Part shown: in pieces, positions 1 through 10,007 of the stretch | Position numbering within the stretch: the stretch's first letter is position 1 | Layout of the letters: the number at the start of each line of letters is the position of its first letter | NCBI RefSeq assembly: GCF_050947875.1 | Contig: NC_134568.1 | Span: forward strand, 256,046,615 to 256,110,614 | Direction: 5' to 3' | Length of the DNA: 64,000 nucleotides | Origin: Dermacentor variabilis | Taxonomy: Eukaryota > Arthropoda > Arachnida > Ixodida > Ixodidae | Notes under the pieces: model-generated | Database searches by the model: none | The model's input: the letters and a program-made list of their open reading frames with translations, nothing else | What the model was told of the DNA's origin: nothing | Position numbers and translations under genes: made by a program

Positions 1-1635
1 CTCACCTCTGTACTTAGAGAAGTCGCTGAAGATTGGAGCACTCTCAGGAATTCAATATCAGATTTTGCAAACTCATACTGCGCCTATAAACACATGATTA
101 TTAAGGTAGACAGTGTGTGGCTTCACTCGAGTGCCTGATTTATGTGCTACGAAGGTTTCTAAAATGGGCTGCTATAGGCTACTTGGCCGCTAACAACTCT
201 TGGAAGAGCCTTGAGCCGTTTTTCGTTCCTTCTTTCGACTCCTTATTGATATAAAGCATTCCTCTGAACAGCGCTAGAGCCAGGCGGTTGTTGCTGCTCA
301 TGTCTACACAGCCTACAGACGTTCTTCAAAATTGATGTTTGCACGTGGAGATGGTAAGACAAGAATGCAGATAGGAAATCCATAGGTTGTGTAATCGTCT
401 CATCCTCAACACGAGACTACTACAGAGCCATGAAGTGACATTCCTGCGACGCATGCTCAATGTTCGTCGCCAGCTCCAGTCCTATCCATTACAAGCAGGC
501 GTGTACCACCACTGCTCAAGCTCCGTGCGCTCTTCATAGACGGAAGTTTCAGTCCATAAGTTGCGATTACGCGCGCCATGCTCAGATCACTACAGTCCTT
601 CGTCAAATAAGCTGGTATCCACCGGGCTGCTGTCACTGCCGTGACTACACAAAAATTGTTTCTTTTTCCTTCTTTCACTGAAATTACAACGCGACGAAAC
701 ATTAAAATAAAAGTAAATACGCATATTTACAGAACACAGCAATTAATCTCAGCCTGGCGCAGTGCAATGCCCGCTAATAATTGCATCTCTAGTGCAGACG
801 TAACGGCTTTGAACGCCATCGCGATATTACGCACAGGCGCCGCTCGTGGCGCCGCGAAACGGCCCTTCCGAGAACGAAGGAGCAGAACCCGTCAGGGTCG
901 GGCCCCTAGCTGTATCACGCTCTGTGTTGTGCTTGTTTGTTGTACGAAGACTTTGAAACATGGAAAGGTGAGCGCTTTTCTTCCTATGTAAATATTGTTG
1001 TAGAGGGATTTTCGCACCGTCGAGAGCAATAAAGATTCTCATTTATCTCAAAGCTATCTACTAATTCATAAGCTTTCTGTAACGCAACGGCTCTTTACCC
1101 TACCAGCGAGCCGCTGTAGTGCTCGAGCTCGCGTTATGAACGTTTAAAAGAAATCGCTCTTGTTCCTTTACCATAAGCGCTGGCACGCAGAAGCATAGCG
1201 GCCGAATAACAAGCGATTTGTTTTGATAGGCACGAACATTGGCCAGTTTGGCGACAATGATCGCCTGCCTTCCACTTGTCGAGTGACGAATTCCGGATCG
1301 CTTCGATTGCAACGGTCGGACAGTGCGATTGCGTATGCGGAGAGACAAAAGAAACTCGTACGCCCTGGTGTTCTGTACCGCAGCGTTGCTCCAAATCAAG
1401 TAACGTAATTCTCCACACTTTAAGTTTGTCGAATTGAAGCTATCCTTTTCTTCGTTAGAGCTGTTTGTCATTGGCCATCGTCCTCCCCATATGATGTGCC
1501 AGCTAGCATGGCTGACTGAAGTTTGTACTTACGAATGACTTTAGCGAGCTAATTGCTTTGTGAACAAGCTGAACTGTTTCGCGTGGTATACGAGTGCTGC
1601 AGAACTGCGGCTGTTTGTCGTCTAGATGTCTATAC

Positions 1636-2168
1636 TCGCGGACAACATTTCTTGGCTATGAAGCGAAGGCTACGGAAACTAAGGGCGCCTCTTTCACCGC
1701 GTCTGGAAGTAGTCCCGCAGTTTTGCTCACGTTTTCTTCGGAGGGAAATAGGAAACAATACTTTTTTGTTTTGACAGCGCCTAATTTGAAATAACACGTA
1801 ACATTCACCAGCCAAATATTGGTATTTTATTGTACTTCTATCGCAACCATCGGTACGTACAAACGAGCGAGCGAGCTGACTGCTTTGTCAGCTCTACCGA
1901 CGGCAGCGTCGGTGGCGCGTCGCCATACGGCTCCTTCGCAGCTCCGACGGGATGCTGGCTGTTCAGAACTTGGTACACGTCGTATGTGAATGAACATTGA
2001 TTTACGCCGAGTTATTGTATCTGCCTTGACGAGAGAGGTTGTGGGAGGTTGGCGAAACCGAAACCGGTGCCGAGAGCACCCGGACTACACTGTGTACGAA
2101 CAGTCGTGTGCAGAAGGTCTGCCCCTGTAGCTCTCGCTGCATAGCCAGAAAAAGTTGACCGCGAGCAT
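1636..2168. other. Segment present in copy A only (about 530 bp)
   Basis: Copy B passes directly from the sequence matching about 1630 to that matching about 2169 (near 61080-61084). In copy A some 530 bases intervene. It could be an insertion in A or a deletion in B. I saw no terminal repeats, no target duplication and no meaningful ORF. Confidence 0.6.
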
Positions 2169-2216
2169 AGCATGTGTAATCTCACGACGCTGTCGAACTG
2201 TGAACAAGCCGTTGGG

Positions 2217-2440
2217 GTGGTGTTGTGGCTATGGTGGTGCTCTGCTAAGCTTGAGGGCGCGGAATCGAATCACGGCCGCGGCGACCGCGCTCGGATGCGG
2301 GTAAAATGCAAAATGCCCGTGTACCGTGCGTTGGGTGGAAGTTAAAGATCAGCAGGTGGTCAGAATTAATCCAGGTTCCCCAATTTCGGTGTGTCCCGTA
2401 ATCATATCGTGGTTTGGCACGTAAAATCCTAGAATTTTAT
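2217..2440 (+). repeat. tRNA-derived SINE, ixodid-tick type
   Basis: A tRNA-like head with a B-box-like motif (aatcgaatcac) is followed by the tRNA-unrelated body typical of tick SINEs: a 'cccgtgtaccgtgcgttggg' stretch, then 'gttaaagatc', then 'tggtttggcacgtaaaatcc'. The same insertion is present at 61130-61360 in the other copy of the duplicated unit, so it predates the duplication. The assignment to the ixodid SINE type rests on recognition, not on a database match. Confidence 0.7.
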
Positions 2441-2725
2441 GTTTAACTGTAAAAAGGATGACTTTTTGGGGGTCTGAACTGCTTGCAGCAGCTAGAAATC
2501 ACATTGACAGACTTCACGTCTTTGATCTCCTCGCTGGTTTTGCGACTGCCTGGTGTTTGGATCGGACCGCTGGTACGATCTGTTGGGAACTCGGCGCTGA
2601 CGCCCGTGGTTGTACCTGGGTCGCAAGCCCCAAGGGTAGCGTTGGCCTGGCGGCCTGGGGTACAACTGGAAGCATCCGAAGGTCCCGGCAAAGCATGAGT
2701 CGACTGGTAACAACGAAACAACTTG

Positions 2726-2731
2726 TTTATT
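2726..2731 (-). promoter_or_regulatory. Polyadenylation signal AATAAA in the 3' LTR
   Basis: AATAAA on the minus strand lies about 110 bases downstream of the TATA-like motif within the LTR. This fits the R-region poly(A) signal that would end element transcripts in the 3' LTR. Confidence 0.5.
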
Positions 2732-3024
2732 TTAACATCGCAAAGAGTTGGCGGTCAGGTTTGACCGTAGTAGAGAGACGGGAGAGCACTTCACTCAACA
2801 GAAGAAATCGGAGCCCTCCCTTTGGCGTCCGGGGGCAGCTGTTTTTATACTCTCGCAGTTGAGGGCAAGAAGGAACCCCTCAAAAGACGAGCACGTGAAT
2901 GTACAATGGGCTAATGGTGACGCACACTGTCGTAGCGATGCCGTAGCACCATGTCGAGCACGATCTCGTAGCACCCTGTCGTGGCGCTGCCGGTCGGACA
3001 CAATGACTGTAATGAGAGGATGGT

Positions 3025-3165
3025 CCCTGCTTTGGCATCGTCTGTTTCGGGCACAATGACTGGAACGAGATCCCTGCTTTGGCATCGCCTGTTTCGGGCC
3101 CAATGACTGGAATGAGATCCCTGCTTTGGCATCGCCTGTTTCGGGCACAATGACTGGAATGCGAG
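3025..3165 (-). repeat. Three tandem 47-bp units inside the 3' LTR
   Basis: Units start at 3025, 3072 and 3119. Each reads ccctgctttggcatcg, then ctgtttcggg, then caatgactggaa. A partial unit precedes them near 2996-3024. The 5' LTR has the same array at 9100-9240. They lie upstream of the TATA motif, in the U3 part, so they may act as enhancer-like repeats (inference). Confidence 0.85.
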
Positions 3166-3310
3166 GATGATCCCTAGGCGGTCGCATCGCCGCAGTCGCG
3201 CCTGGAAACACCTGGCGATGAGTGTTGCGGCGACGACGATCGGGCCAAAATGTCTGCCGCCCCGCCGCAGTCGCGCCGGCAAAACCACGTGTCGCAGGCG
3301 AAACGCAACA

Positions 3311-3795
3311 GACCGCCCCGCCGGGGGAAGGAGATCCCGATGGACAGGGGACTGCATCCGCTGTCCGGAGGGATGTCGCTCGATGATGCTCATAACCGAA
3401 GTCGGGCGTCCCTCGACGTTTCTTGAGCGCAGCGCACAGAGAAGGCCTCGTTCTCTCGTTCAGGTTCGCACGGGACACTGCAAAGTGACTTCGGGAGAGT
3501 TCACATTTTTGTTCTCGTTCCCGGCAAGCGTTAGAACTACGCTGAAACTCAACCGCTCAGTCAGCAAGCACGGCACAACCCTCACTAAGCCCTGCCAGGC
3601 TCTTTCCCCTTTTTATACCACTGCCTAGTTCCTTACAGTAGTCTAGCATCACTCAGAACGCGTCCACAAATTGAAAAATTGCACTAGAAAGCATATCATC
3701 ACTTTGAAACACTAAACAAAAGCAATATGTTAAAAAAAAATCCTGCCTCAGGAAGAAAACATCAGTAACAAACAATTTTGAGGCTGATTCCTACG
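3311..3795 (-). other. 3' untranslated segment between pol and the 3' LTR
   Basis: About 485 bases lie between the polyprotein stop codon and the LTR, with no conserved ORF. The G-rich bases directly next to the LTR (3311-3322) are a weak candidate for the polypurine tract. Confidence 0.5.
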
Positions 3796-6700
3796 TTAGG
3801 GGCTTCGACTTAAGCCATCGGCGTTACCGTTGAGACTCCCCTTTTTGTAACGCACCTCAAAGGAATATTGTTGTAAAGCGAGGCTCCAGCGCAGGAGGCG
3901 GCCATTTTTGGGAGAGATGGTCTGCAGCCATTGGAGAGGGCAGTGATCCGTCTCAATGATAAACCTCGAGCCGGCTAGATAGCATGACAATTTCTGAACG
4001 GCCCACACGAGACACGCACACTCTTTCTTGGTGGCGCTATACGCCTGCTCACGACTGGTCAGCTTACGACTAGCATACAGGACGGGGTGTTCTACTTCTC
4101 CATTTTCCCGTTGGCACAGTACAACGCCCATGCCTCGCTCACTAGCATCGCACTGAACAATGAACCCTTTTGTATAGTCTGGCGATCGTAGCACAGGCTG
4201 GCTTGTTAGGGCACTCTTTAGGGCGCTAAAAGCTCTTTCCTTTGTCTCGTCCCAGACGACTGTTTGAGGCTCTGTCTTTCTTAGAGCATCCGTCAGGGGA
4301 GCCGCGATATCAGAGTACCTAGGGATGTACCTCTGATAGTAGCCGGCGACACCCAAGAACGACCGAATATCGGTCTTGGTGCGCGGTTGCGGAAAGTCTC
4401 GCACAGCGGCCACTTTTATTTCAGAGGGGCGGCGACGACCCTGACCAATCACGTGACCGAGGTAGACAACCTCGGCCTGTGCTATCTGGCACTTAGGAGC
4501 CTTGACTGTCAAGCCCGCTTCGCGCAGGCGGGTTAGCACTGCCCGCAAGTGTGTCATATGCTCAGACCAGGATGCGGAGAATATCGCTACGTCGTCTAGA
4601 TACGGTAAAGCGAATTCTTGCTGTCCCCGCAACACTTTATCCATGAGACTTGAAAAACAGTATGGCGCGTTCTTCAAACCAAAACTCAACACTTTAGGAC
4701 GGAATGTTCCCATTGGTGAAATGAACGCCGCATACCTACTAGCCTCTTCTGTAAGTGGAACCTGCCAATAACCCCTGACAAGATCTAGGGTGGAAATAAA
4801 CTGAGCGCTACTAACTTTCTCAAGGCGCTCCTCGATGTTAGGGATCGGATAAATTTGATCCTTAGTGATGGAATTAAGCCTGCGGTAGTCGACGCAAGGA
4901 CGAGGTTCCTTGCCCGGTACCTCAACTAAAATCAAAGGGGAGGTATAATCACTCTCACCTGCCTCAATAACACCGAGCTGTAGCATTTTCTTTACCTCAG
5001 CCTCCATAATATCGCTCTGGCGGGGTGACACCCGATACGCCTTGGATCGTACTGGCTCTGTGGAGGTAAGTTCTATATCATGAGTAAGTACAGAAGTCCT
5101 ACCAGGCCTCTCAGAGAACAGACCTTGAAACTCTTGTAATAGCTGGTGTAGTTCGGTTTTCTGCTCGGGCGACAGCGGTGCTCTACTGATAAGGTCACTA
5201 ATGACTTGACCGGTGTCTTCCCTGTTCGTCACTGAGCCTAGTCCCGGAAGCTCGACCGGAAGCTCTTCAGGAACGTTTACCATCATGCACACCACTGCTT
5301 CCCTTTGTCTATAAGGTTTGAGCAGATTACAGTGGTAAACTTGCTGTGCTTTCCGCTTTCCTGGCAGACTTACCACGTAGTTAACGTCCGACAGTTTCTG
5401 AACAATTCGTGCTGGACCCTCCCACTGCACGTCTAGTTTGTTGTTTAGCGATGTGCGCAATATCATGACCTCATCGCCAACCTCAAAACGACGGGCCCTG
5501 GCTGTCCGATCATAATAAACCTTGGCCCTCTGCTGGGCCTTTGTCATTGCTTCACCTGACAACTCCTGTGCCCTTCTTAAGCGTTCGAGGAGCTTAAGTA
5601 CGTACTCCACCACGACTGGGTCGTCGCCCCTACCTTCCCATGATTCTCGAAGCATGCGAAGCGGAGATCGAAGCGAGCGACCGTACACCAGTTCAGCTGG
5701 CGAAAACCCCGTAGCCGCATGCGGCGCGGTCCTTAAAGCAAACATCACCCCAGGCAGACACAGCTCCCAGTCAGTTTGATGTTCAAAACACAAGGCTCTC
5801 AACACGCGCTTCATGACGGAGTGGAGCTTCTCAACGGAATTCGACTGTGGGTGGTACACTGAGCTGTGTAACAGCTTTACCCCACACCTTTCGAGAAAAG
5901 TTGTCGTCAAAGCGCTAGTAAACACTGTGCCCTGATCTGATTGGATTTCCGCAGGAAAACCAACTCGCGCAAATATGGACAGTAGTGCATTAACTATCTC
6001 AACTGAGCTGAGTTCTTTAAGCGGCACTGCTTCAGGGAACTTTGTCGCTGGGCAGATCACAGTCAAAATGTGTCTGTACCCCGTGGCTGTTACCGGCAGA
6101 GGTCGCACAGTATCAATAACGAGCCGTCTAAAAGGCTCCGTAATGATAGGTACCAATTTCAACGGCGCCCTCGATTTGTCCCCTGGTTTGCCCACCCGCT
6201 GACAAGTGTCACATGTCCTCACGAAATGGTCTGCGTCCCGAAAACACCCTGGCCAATAGTACTCTTGCAAGAGACGGTCCTTAGTTTTCTTAACTCCTAG
6301 GTGTCCGGACCACGAAACCCCATGTGACAAGCGCAACAGATCCTGACGATAGCATTGAGGCACGACCAGCTGATCGAACTCCACTCCTCTGCGGTCTAGA
6401 TACTTCCGGTACAGGACTCCACCCCTTTCCACAAAACGCGCAGTTTTCCTGGCGATACCTTCTTTGACATTGCAGCGCACGTTTTCCAGGCTGCCATCCT
6501 TTTTTTGCTCGGCTATCAAAGCCGACCGGCTGACTTTTAGCAACCTATCAAGTCCGTCTGACGTAGGCGCGATGAGCAAATCAGTAGATAGCTCTTCTAA
6601 CTTTCCCGTGTCGGGCATTTCCTCTCCAGTATCTGGCGCCTTTAACGTTACAGACTCAAGTTTATTCAGTTCGGGCGTGCTCGGAATATCAGCTTGCTGC

Positions 6701-8274
6701 GCCTCTGACCCTTTTTCGTTGTTTGATAACGTCGGCCCCGCAACTACCGCCTTTGCAGCGAGCTCCCGAACCTTCGATCTGGTTAAGGCCTGAACACTAG
6801 CTTCACCAAACAAAAGCCCCTTCTCGCGCAGGAGGTGATCGGACCTGTTTGAAAATAGGTACGGGTACTGGGGTGGCAGCATAGATGACACTGCCGCCTC
6901 TGTCTCAAGCGCTCCGAAAGGTCCTTCAATAAGCACTTTTGCTACCGGCAGACACACGCTATGAGCTTCCACGGCTTGCTTGATCCATGCGCACTCGCCC
7001 GTGAACATATGGGGTTCTACGTAAGACGGGTGAACTACATCCATCGTAGCTGCGGAATCGCGAAGCACTCGGCACTCTTTCCCGTTTACGAGGAGGTCTC
7101 GCATGTAAGGCTCGAGAAGCTTCATGTTCTCGTCAGTGCTGCCTATTGAAAAAAACACAACTTTTGGTGTTGTTTCCGGACACTGCGCCGAAAAGTGACC
7201 CGGCTTCTGGCACGTATAACAAACGCCCGCTCGCCTCATCTCGAACCGCTTTCTGCGTTCGGCTTCGGCTGCCGCCGTCTCCTTAGGTTCGGTCGCACTG
7301 CTTCCACTCGCATCCGCACTACGCGTGTTCCCCTTTGCTCTCATGGGTGTGAACTTCGGCCTCTCAAACTTCGAGCCAAATTCACCCTTTTGACCGTCCT
7401 TAGCTCCGCGAGCTCGACGCGTCACAAACTCCTCGGCTAGCTCAGCGGCTCTAGCCACCGTACTCACGTCTGGCCTATCCAAGACCCAGTATCGCACGTT
7501 CTCCGGTAACCGACTATAAAACTGTTCTAGCCCGAAACACTGCAGAACTTTATCGTGGTCACCAAACGCTTTCTCTTCTTTGAGCCACTCCTGCATGTTC
7601 GACATAAGCCTATACGCAAACTCTGTATATGACTCACTTCTGCCTTTCTCATTTTCCCGAAACTTCCGACGGAACGCCTCCGCAGACAGCCGGTACTTTT
7701 TTAGAAGACTCGATTTCACTGTGTCGAAATCCTCTGCCTCCTCTCTATCCAAGCGAGCGACTACGTCGGCCGCCTCGCCGGGTAACAAAGTGAGCAAGCG
7801 CTGTGGCCACGTTTCCCGAGAGAACCCCTGCTTCTCGCACGTTCGCTCAAAGTTAACCAGGAACAAACCAATGTCCTCTCCAAGCTTAAACGGCCGCATC
7901 AGGTCAGTCATTTTGAACAATACGCGTTCTCCTGCACCGTGTGCCTGACTTCCATTACGAGCGCGTTCCATCTCTACCTCGAGACGCTTCATTTCCAAAG
8001 CGTGTTCGCGCTCTTCTTTTTTCTCTTGTTGCTCTCGCTCTTTCTGTTCTTTACGTTCACGCTCTTCTTTTTCTTTCTGTTCTTTAAGTTCGCGCTCCTG
8101 TCTTTTTGACCTCTCCTCAATAGTCTCAAGGCATTCCGACAGCTCGTCATCCTCAGCCTCTAACTCAAGAATAGCCTTTATCAGTTCCGGTTTTCTTAGT
8201 TTGTCTGAGACATCCAGACCCAACTCTCTTGCAAGCTCCAACAATTTCGGTTTGCGCAACGACTTCAAATCCAT
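3796..8274 (-). CDS. Gag-Pol polyprotein with integrase before reverse transcriptase
   Basis: A single 1492-residue ORF. An N-terminal SAP-like helix pair (about 1-37) is followed by an E/K/R-rich coiled coil (40-105), a Gag region (115-290) and a CCHC zinc knuckle CYTCQKPGHFSAQC near 350. The protease motif near 402 reads RDSAAT, that is DSA where DTG or DSG is usual. Integrase follows: an H2C2 zinc finger (HGVSWSGHLG ... CDTCQRVG, about 645-690), then the catalytic Asp in VIDTV (about 719), the Asp in SDQGT (about 779) and the Glu in SVEKLH (about 814). There are 34 residues between the last two, where 35 is typical. A WEGPARI module follows. RT has FISTLDL and YLDD (about 1225). RNase H shows QCDAS, KKECA, ETDHC and NADGLSR. 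The reading is intact throughout, with the start at the first ATG after the leader. It would make the particle, the enzymes and the integration machinery. Confidence 0.95.
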   Translation of the reverse strand: MDLKSLRKPKLLELARELGLDVSDKLRKPELIKAILELEAEDDELSECLETIEERSKRQERELKEQKEKEERERKEQKEREQQEKKEEREHALEMKRLEVEMERARNGSQAHGAGERVLFKMTDLMRPFKLGEDIGLFLVNFERTCEKQGFSRETWPQRLLTLLPGEAADVVARLDREEAEDFDTVKSSLLKKYRLSAEAFRRKFRENEKGRSESYTEFAYRLMSNMQEWLKEEKAFGDHDKVLQCFGLEQFYSRLPENVRYWVLDRPDVSTVARAAELAEEFVTRRARGAKDGQKGEFGSKFERPKFTPMRAKGNTRSADASGSSATEPKETAAAEAERRKRFEMRRAGVCYTCQKPGHFSAQCPETTPKVVFFSIGSTDENMKLLEPYMRDLLVNGKECRVLRDSAATMDVVHPSYVEPHMFTGECAWIKQAVEAHSVCLPVAKVLIEGPFGALETEAAVSSMLPPQYPYLFSNRSDHLLREKGLLFGEASVQALTRSKVRELAAKAVVAGPTLSNNEKGSEAQQADIPSTPELNKLESVTLKAPDTGEEMPDTGKLEELSTDLLIAPTSDGLDRLLKVSRSALIAEQKKDGSLENVRCNVKEGIARKTARFVERGGVLYRKYLDRRGVEFDQLVVPQCYRQDLLRLSHGVSWSGHLGVKKTKDRLLQEYYWPGCFRDADHFVRTCDTCQRVGKPGDKSRAPLKLVPIITEPFRRLVIDTVRPLPVTATGYRHILTVICPATKFPEAVPLKELSSVEIVNALLSIFARVGFPAEIQSDQGTVFTSALTTTFLERCGVKLLHSSVYHPQSNSVEKLHSVMKRVLRALCFEHQTDWELCLPGVMFALRTAPHAATGFSPAELVYGRSLRSPLRMLRESWEGRGDDPVVVEYVLKLLERLRRAQELSGEAMTKAQQRAKVYYDRTARARRFEVGDEVMILRTSLNNKLDVQWEGPARIVQKLSDVNYVVSLPGKRKAQQVYHCNLLKPYRQREAVVCMMVNVPEELPVELPGLGSVTNREDTGQVISDLISRAPLSPEQKTELHQLLQEFQGLFSERPGRTSVLTHDIELTSTEPVRSKAYRVSPRQSDIMEAEVKKMLQLGVIEAGESDYTSPLILVEVPGKEPRPCVDYRRLNSITKDQIYPIPNIEERLEKVSSAQFISTLDLVRGYWQVPLTEEASRYAAFISPMGTFRPKVLSFGLKNAPYCFSSLMDKVLRGQQEFALPYLDDVAIFSASWSEHMTHLRAVLTRLREAGLTVKAPKCQIAQAEVVYLGHVIGQGRRRPSEIKVAAVRDFPQPRTKTDIRSFLGVAGYYQRYIPRYSDIAAPLTDALRKTEPQTVVWDETKERAFSALKSALTSQPVLRSPDYTKGFIVQCDASERGMGVVLCQRENGEVEHPVLYASRKLTSREQAYSATKKECACLVWAVQKLSCYLAGSRFIIETDHCPLQWLQTISPKNGRLLRWSLALQQYSFEVRYKKGSLNGNADGLSRSP

Positions 8275-8628
8275 GGCTGCTCTGAATGCTGCTTTCTCTA
8301 CTGCTTACTATTGTCTTGCCGCAAACTAACCCGGCAGCAACGACAACCACAATTACCAGCTCTGTTTCTGACACTAACAAAAGCCTGGCAAAGCTCAGAA
8401 GAAGAAAGTCCCGCACTCACCAAACCTCGCAGGCAGGAATTCCGCGCAGTCGTTCCGCTGCAGGCAACCAGTCGTCACACAGGGCTCGTTGCACTGCTCC
8501 CGGATCGTCGTTGAGCTGCTCAGCATACCGTCAACTGCATCTCTTCGCTGCTGGCCTCCGTTGTCGCGATCTCACCGCTGGCAGACAGTTGTTTGAAGTC
8601 GGAGGCGATCTCACCGCTGCCAACCAGA
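8275..8628 (-). other. 5' leader of the Gmr1-like element
   Basis: This 354-bp leader lies between the 5' LTR and the polyprotein start. It holds the primer-binding-site candidate next to the LTR. It also holds a second copy of the motif CAGCGGTGAGATCGC about 40 bases further in, so the start of the leader is partly duplicated. Confidence 0.6.
8609..8626 (-). promoter_or_regulatory. Candidate tRNA primer-binding site
   Basis: Two bases after the 5' LTR end, the minus strand reads TGGTTGGCAGCGGTGAGA. It starts with TGG as expected for pairing with a tRNA 3' CCA end. I cannot name the tRNA from the sequence alone. Confidence 0.5.
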
Positions 8629-9385
8629 TGTTTGGATCGGACCGCTGGTACGATCTGTTGGGAACTCGGCGCTGACGCCCGTGGTTGTACCTGGGTCGCA
8701 AGCCCCAAGGGTAGCGTTGGCCTGGCGGCCTGGGGTACAACTGGAAGCATCCGAAAGTCCCGGCAAAGCATGATTCGACTGGTAACAACGAAACAACTTG
8801 TTTATTTTAACATCGCAAAGAGTTGGCGGTCAGGTTTGACCGTAGTAGAGAGACGGGAGAGCACTTCACTCAACAGAAGAAATCGGAGCCCTCCCTTTGG
8901 CGTCCGGGGGCAGCTGTTTTTATACTCTCGCAGTTGAGGGCAAGAAGGAACCCCTCAAAAGACGAGCACGTGAATGTACAATGGGCTAATGGTGACGCAC
9001 ACTGTCGTAGCGATGCCGTAGCACCATGTCGAGCACGATCTCGTAGCACCCTGTCGTGGCGCTGCCGGTCGGACACAATGACTGTAATGAGAGGATGGTC
9101 CCTGCTTTGGCATCGCCTGTTTCGGGCACAATGACTGGAACGAGATCCCTGCTTTGGCATCGCCTGTTTCGGGCCCAATGACTGGAATGAGATCCCTGCT
9201 TTGGCATCGCCTGTTTCGGGCACAATGACTGGAATGCGAGGATGATCCCTAGGCGGTCGCATCGCCGCAGTCGCGCCTGGAAACACCTGGCGATGAGTGT
9301 TGCGGCGACGACGATCGGGCCAAAATGTCTGCCGCCCCGCCGCAGTCGCGCCGGCAAAACCACGTGTCGCAGGCGAAACGCAACA
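8629..9385 (-). repeat. 5' LTR of the Gmr1-like element
   Basis: 757 bp, matching 2554-3310 with about three substitutions and no length change. It has TG...CA ends. On the minus strand the TATA-like motif (8917-8924) precedes AATAAA (8801-8806), so this copy would drive transcription of the element. Confidence 0.95.
8917..8924 (-). promoter_or_regulatory. TATA-like box of the 5' LTR promoter
   Basis: TATAAAAA on the minus strand, inside the 5' LTR and downstream of the 47-bp tandem units. Its position agrees with a U3 promoter; transcription would run towards the polyprotein. Confidence 0.55.
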
Positions 9386-10007
9386 CTGGTTCATCGTGCA
9401 GAGCGGCGCGACGAAGCTTCATTTGTTCTTTGGCTGCGTGGTTCTTGTGGGGATACGAGGAAAGGCTAGCACTATCTTCTGCAACCCATCTGGGGCTGGG
9501 TGTGCCAAACTTTGTGCATGCACGGTGCTCGCAATGGGGGCTGCATATTTATATGCTTCGCTTTGCAGGCAGGAAAAGCCTCAGGATGTTCCTGAGAGGG
9601 ACCCCGAAGCCAGAGCATTGGAGGTGTGCGAAATAGTTGTGGTGAGATGTTTTTCCATACGCGAGATATGATTGCAGACGCGCGATTGGGCTGTATTTCC
9701 TATTGCGTAAGTCAGCTGCGCAGAATAGAGGACGGCGCGCACATTCCCGTCCTAGTGTTGTGTTTTTGTAATCTCTATGACAACGAATGCATAGTTCTTC
9801 GGAGGGTGTTAAGCCGATGAGTTAACAGACCATTTTCAGATACTAAGATTCTCGGACCATGGCCTCACGCGTCGCTGGCTTGCAAATCGACGCGAGCACT
9901 GCTACGTTTCATGAGAGCGACTGGCCTCAGTGACCCATTATGGGCATGAAGTGATGTAGTGACGTATTCACACCAATAGTACCTTCTTCCCTCCCTTTCT
10001 TTTCATC

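Larger units (their letters stand above)
2554..3310 (-). repeat. 3' LTR of the Gmr1-like element
   Basis: This is a 757-bp direct repeat equal in length to 8629-9385, with about three mismatches. On the minus strand it starts TGTTGCG and ends CCAAACA. It contains a TATAAAAA motif (2842-2849) and an AATAAA motif (2726-2731) in the order expected for an LTR promoter and polyadenylation signal. It also contains three tandem 47-bp units (3025-3165). Confidence 0.95.
2554..9385 (-). mobile_element. Complete LTR retrotransposon, Gmr1-like Ty3/Gypsy
   Basis: The element is 6832 bp and lies on the minus strand. It is bounded by two 757-bp direct repeats starting TG and ending CA, and flanked by a 4-bp target duplication CTGG (2550-2553 and 9386-9389). 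It holds one uninterrupted ORF (3796-8274). By eye the LTRs differ at three positions, so insertion was recent. The related locus at 61.47 kb lacks the element and confirms both boundaries. The domain order gag-PR-INT-RT-RH is that of Gmr1-like elements, known mainly from deuterostomes and other metazoans, not the usual Gypsy order. It appears structurally capable of autonomous movement; activity is inferred only. Confidence 0.92.

Noticed and set aside
2217..2440. Functional tRNA gene
   Set aside because: Only box-like motifs remain, no cloverleaf can be drawn, and the following body is that of a SINE.
2795..3628. ORFs of 153-227 residues on both strands in the LTR region
   Set aside because: They lie within the LTR and its 47-bp tandem units, and partly cross the LTR edge; the same frames differ in the other LTR after its boundary. 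They are GC-rich chance frames.
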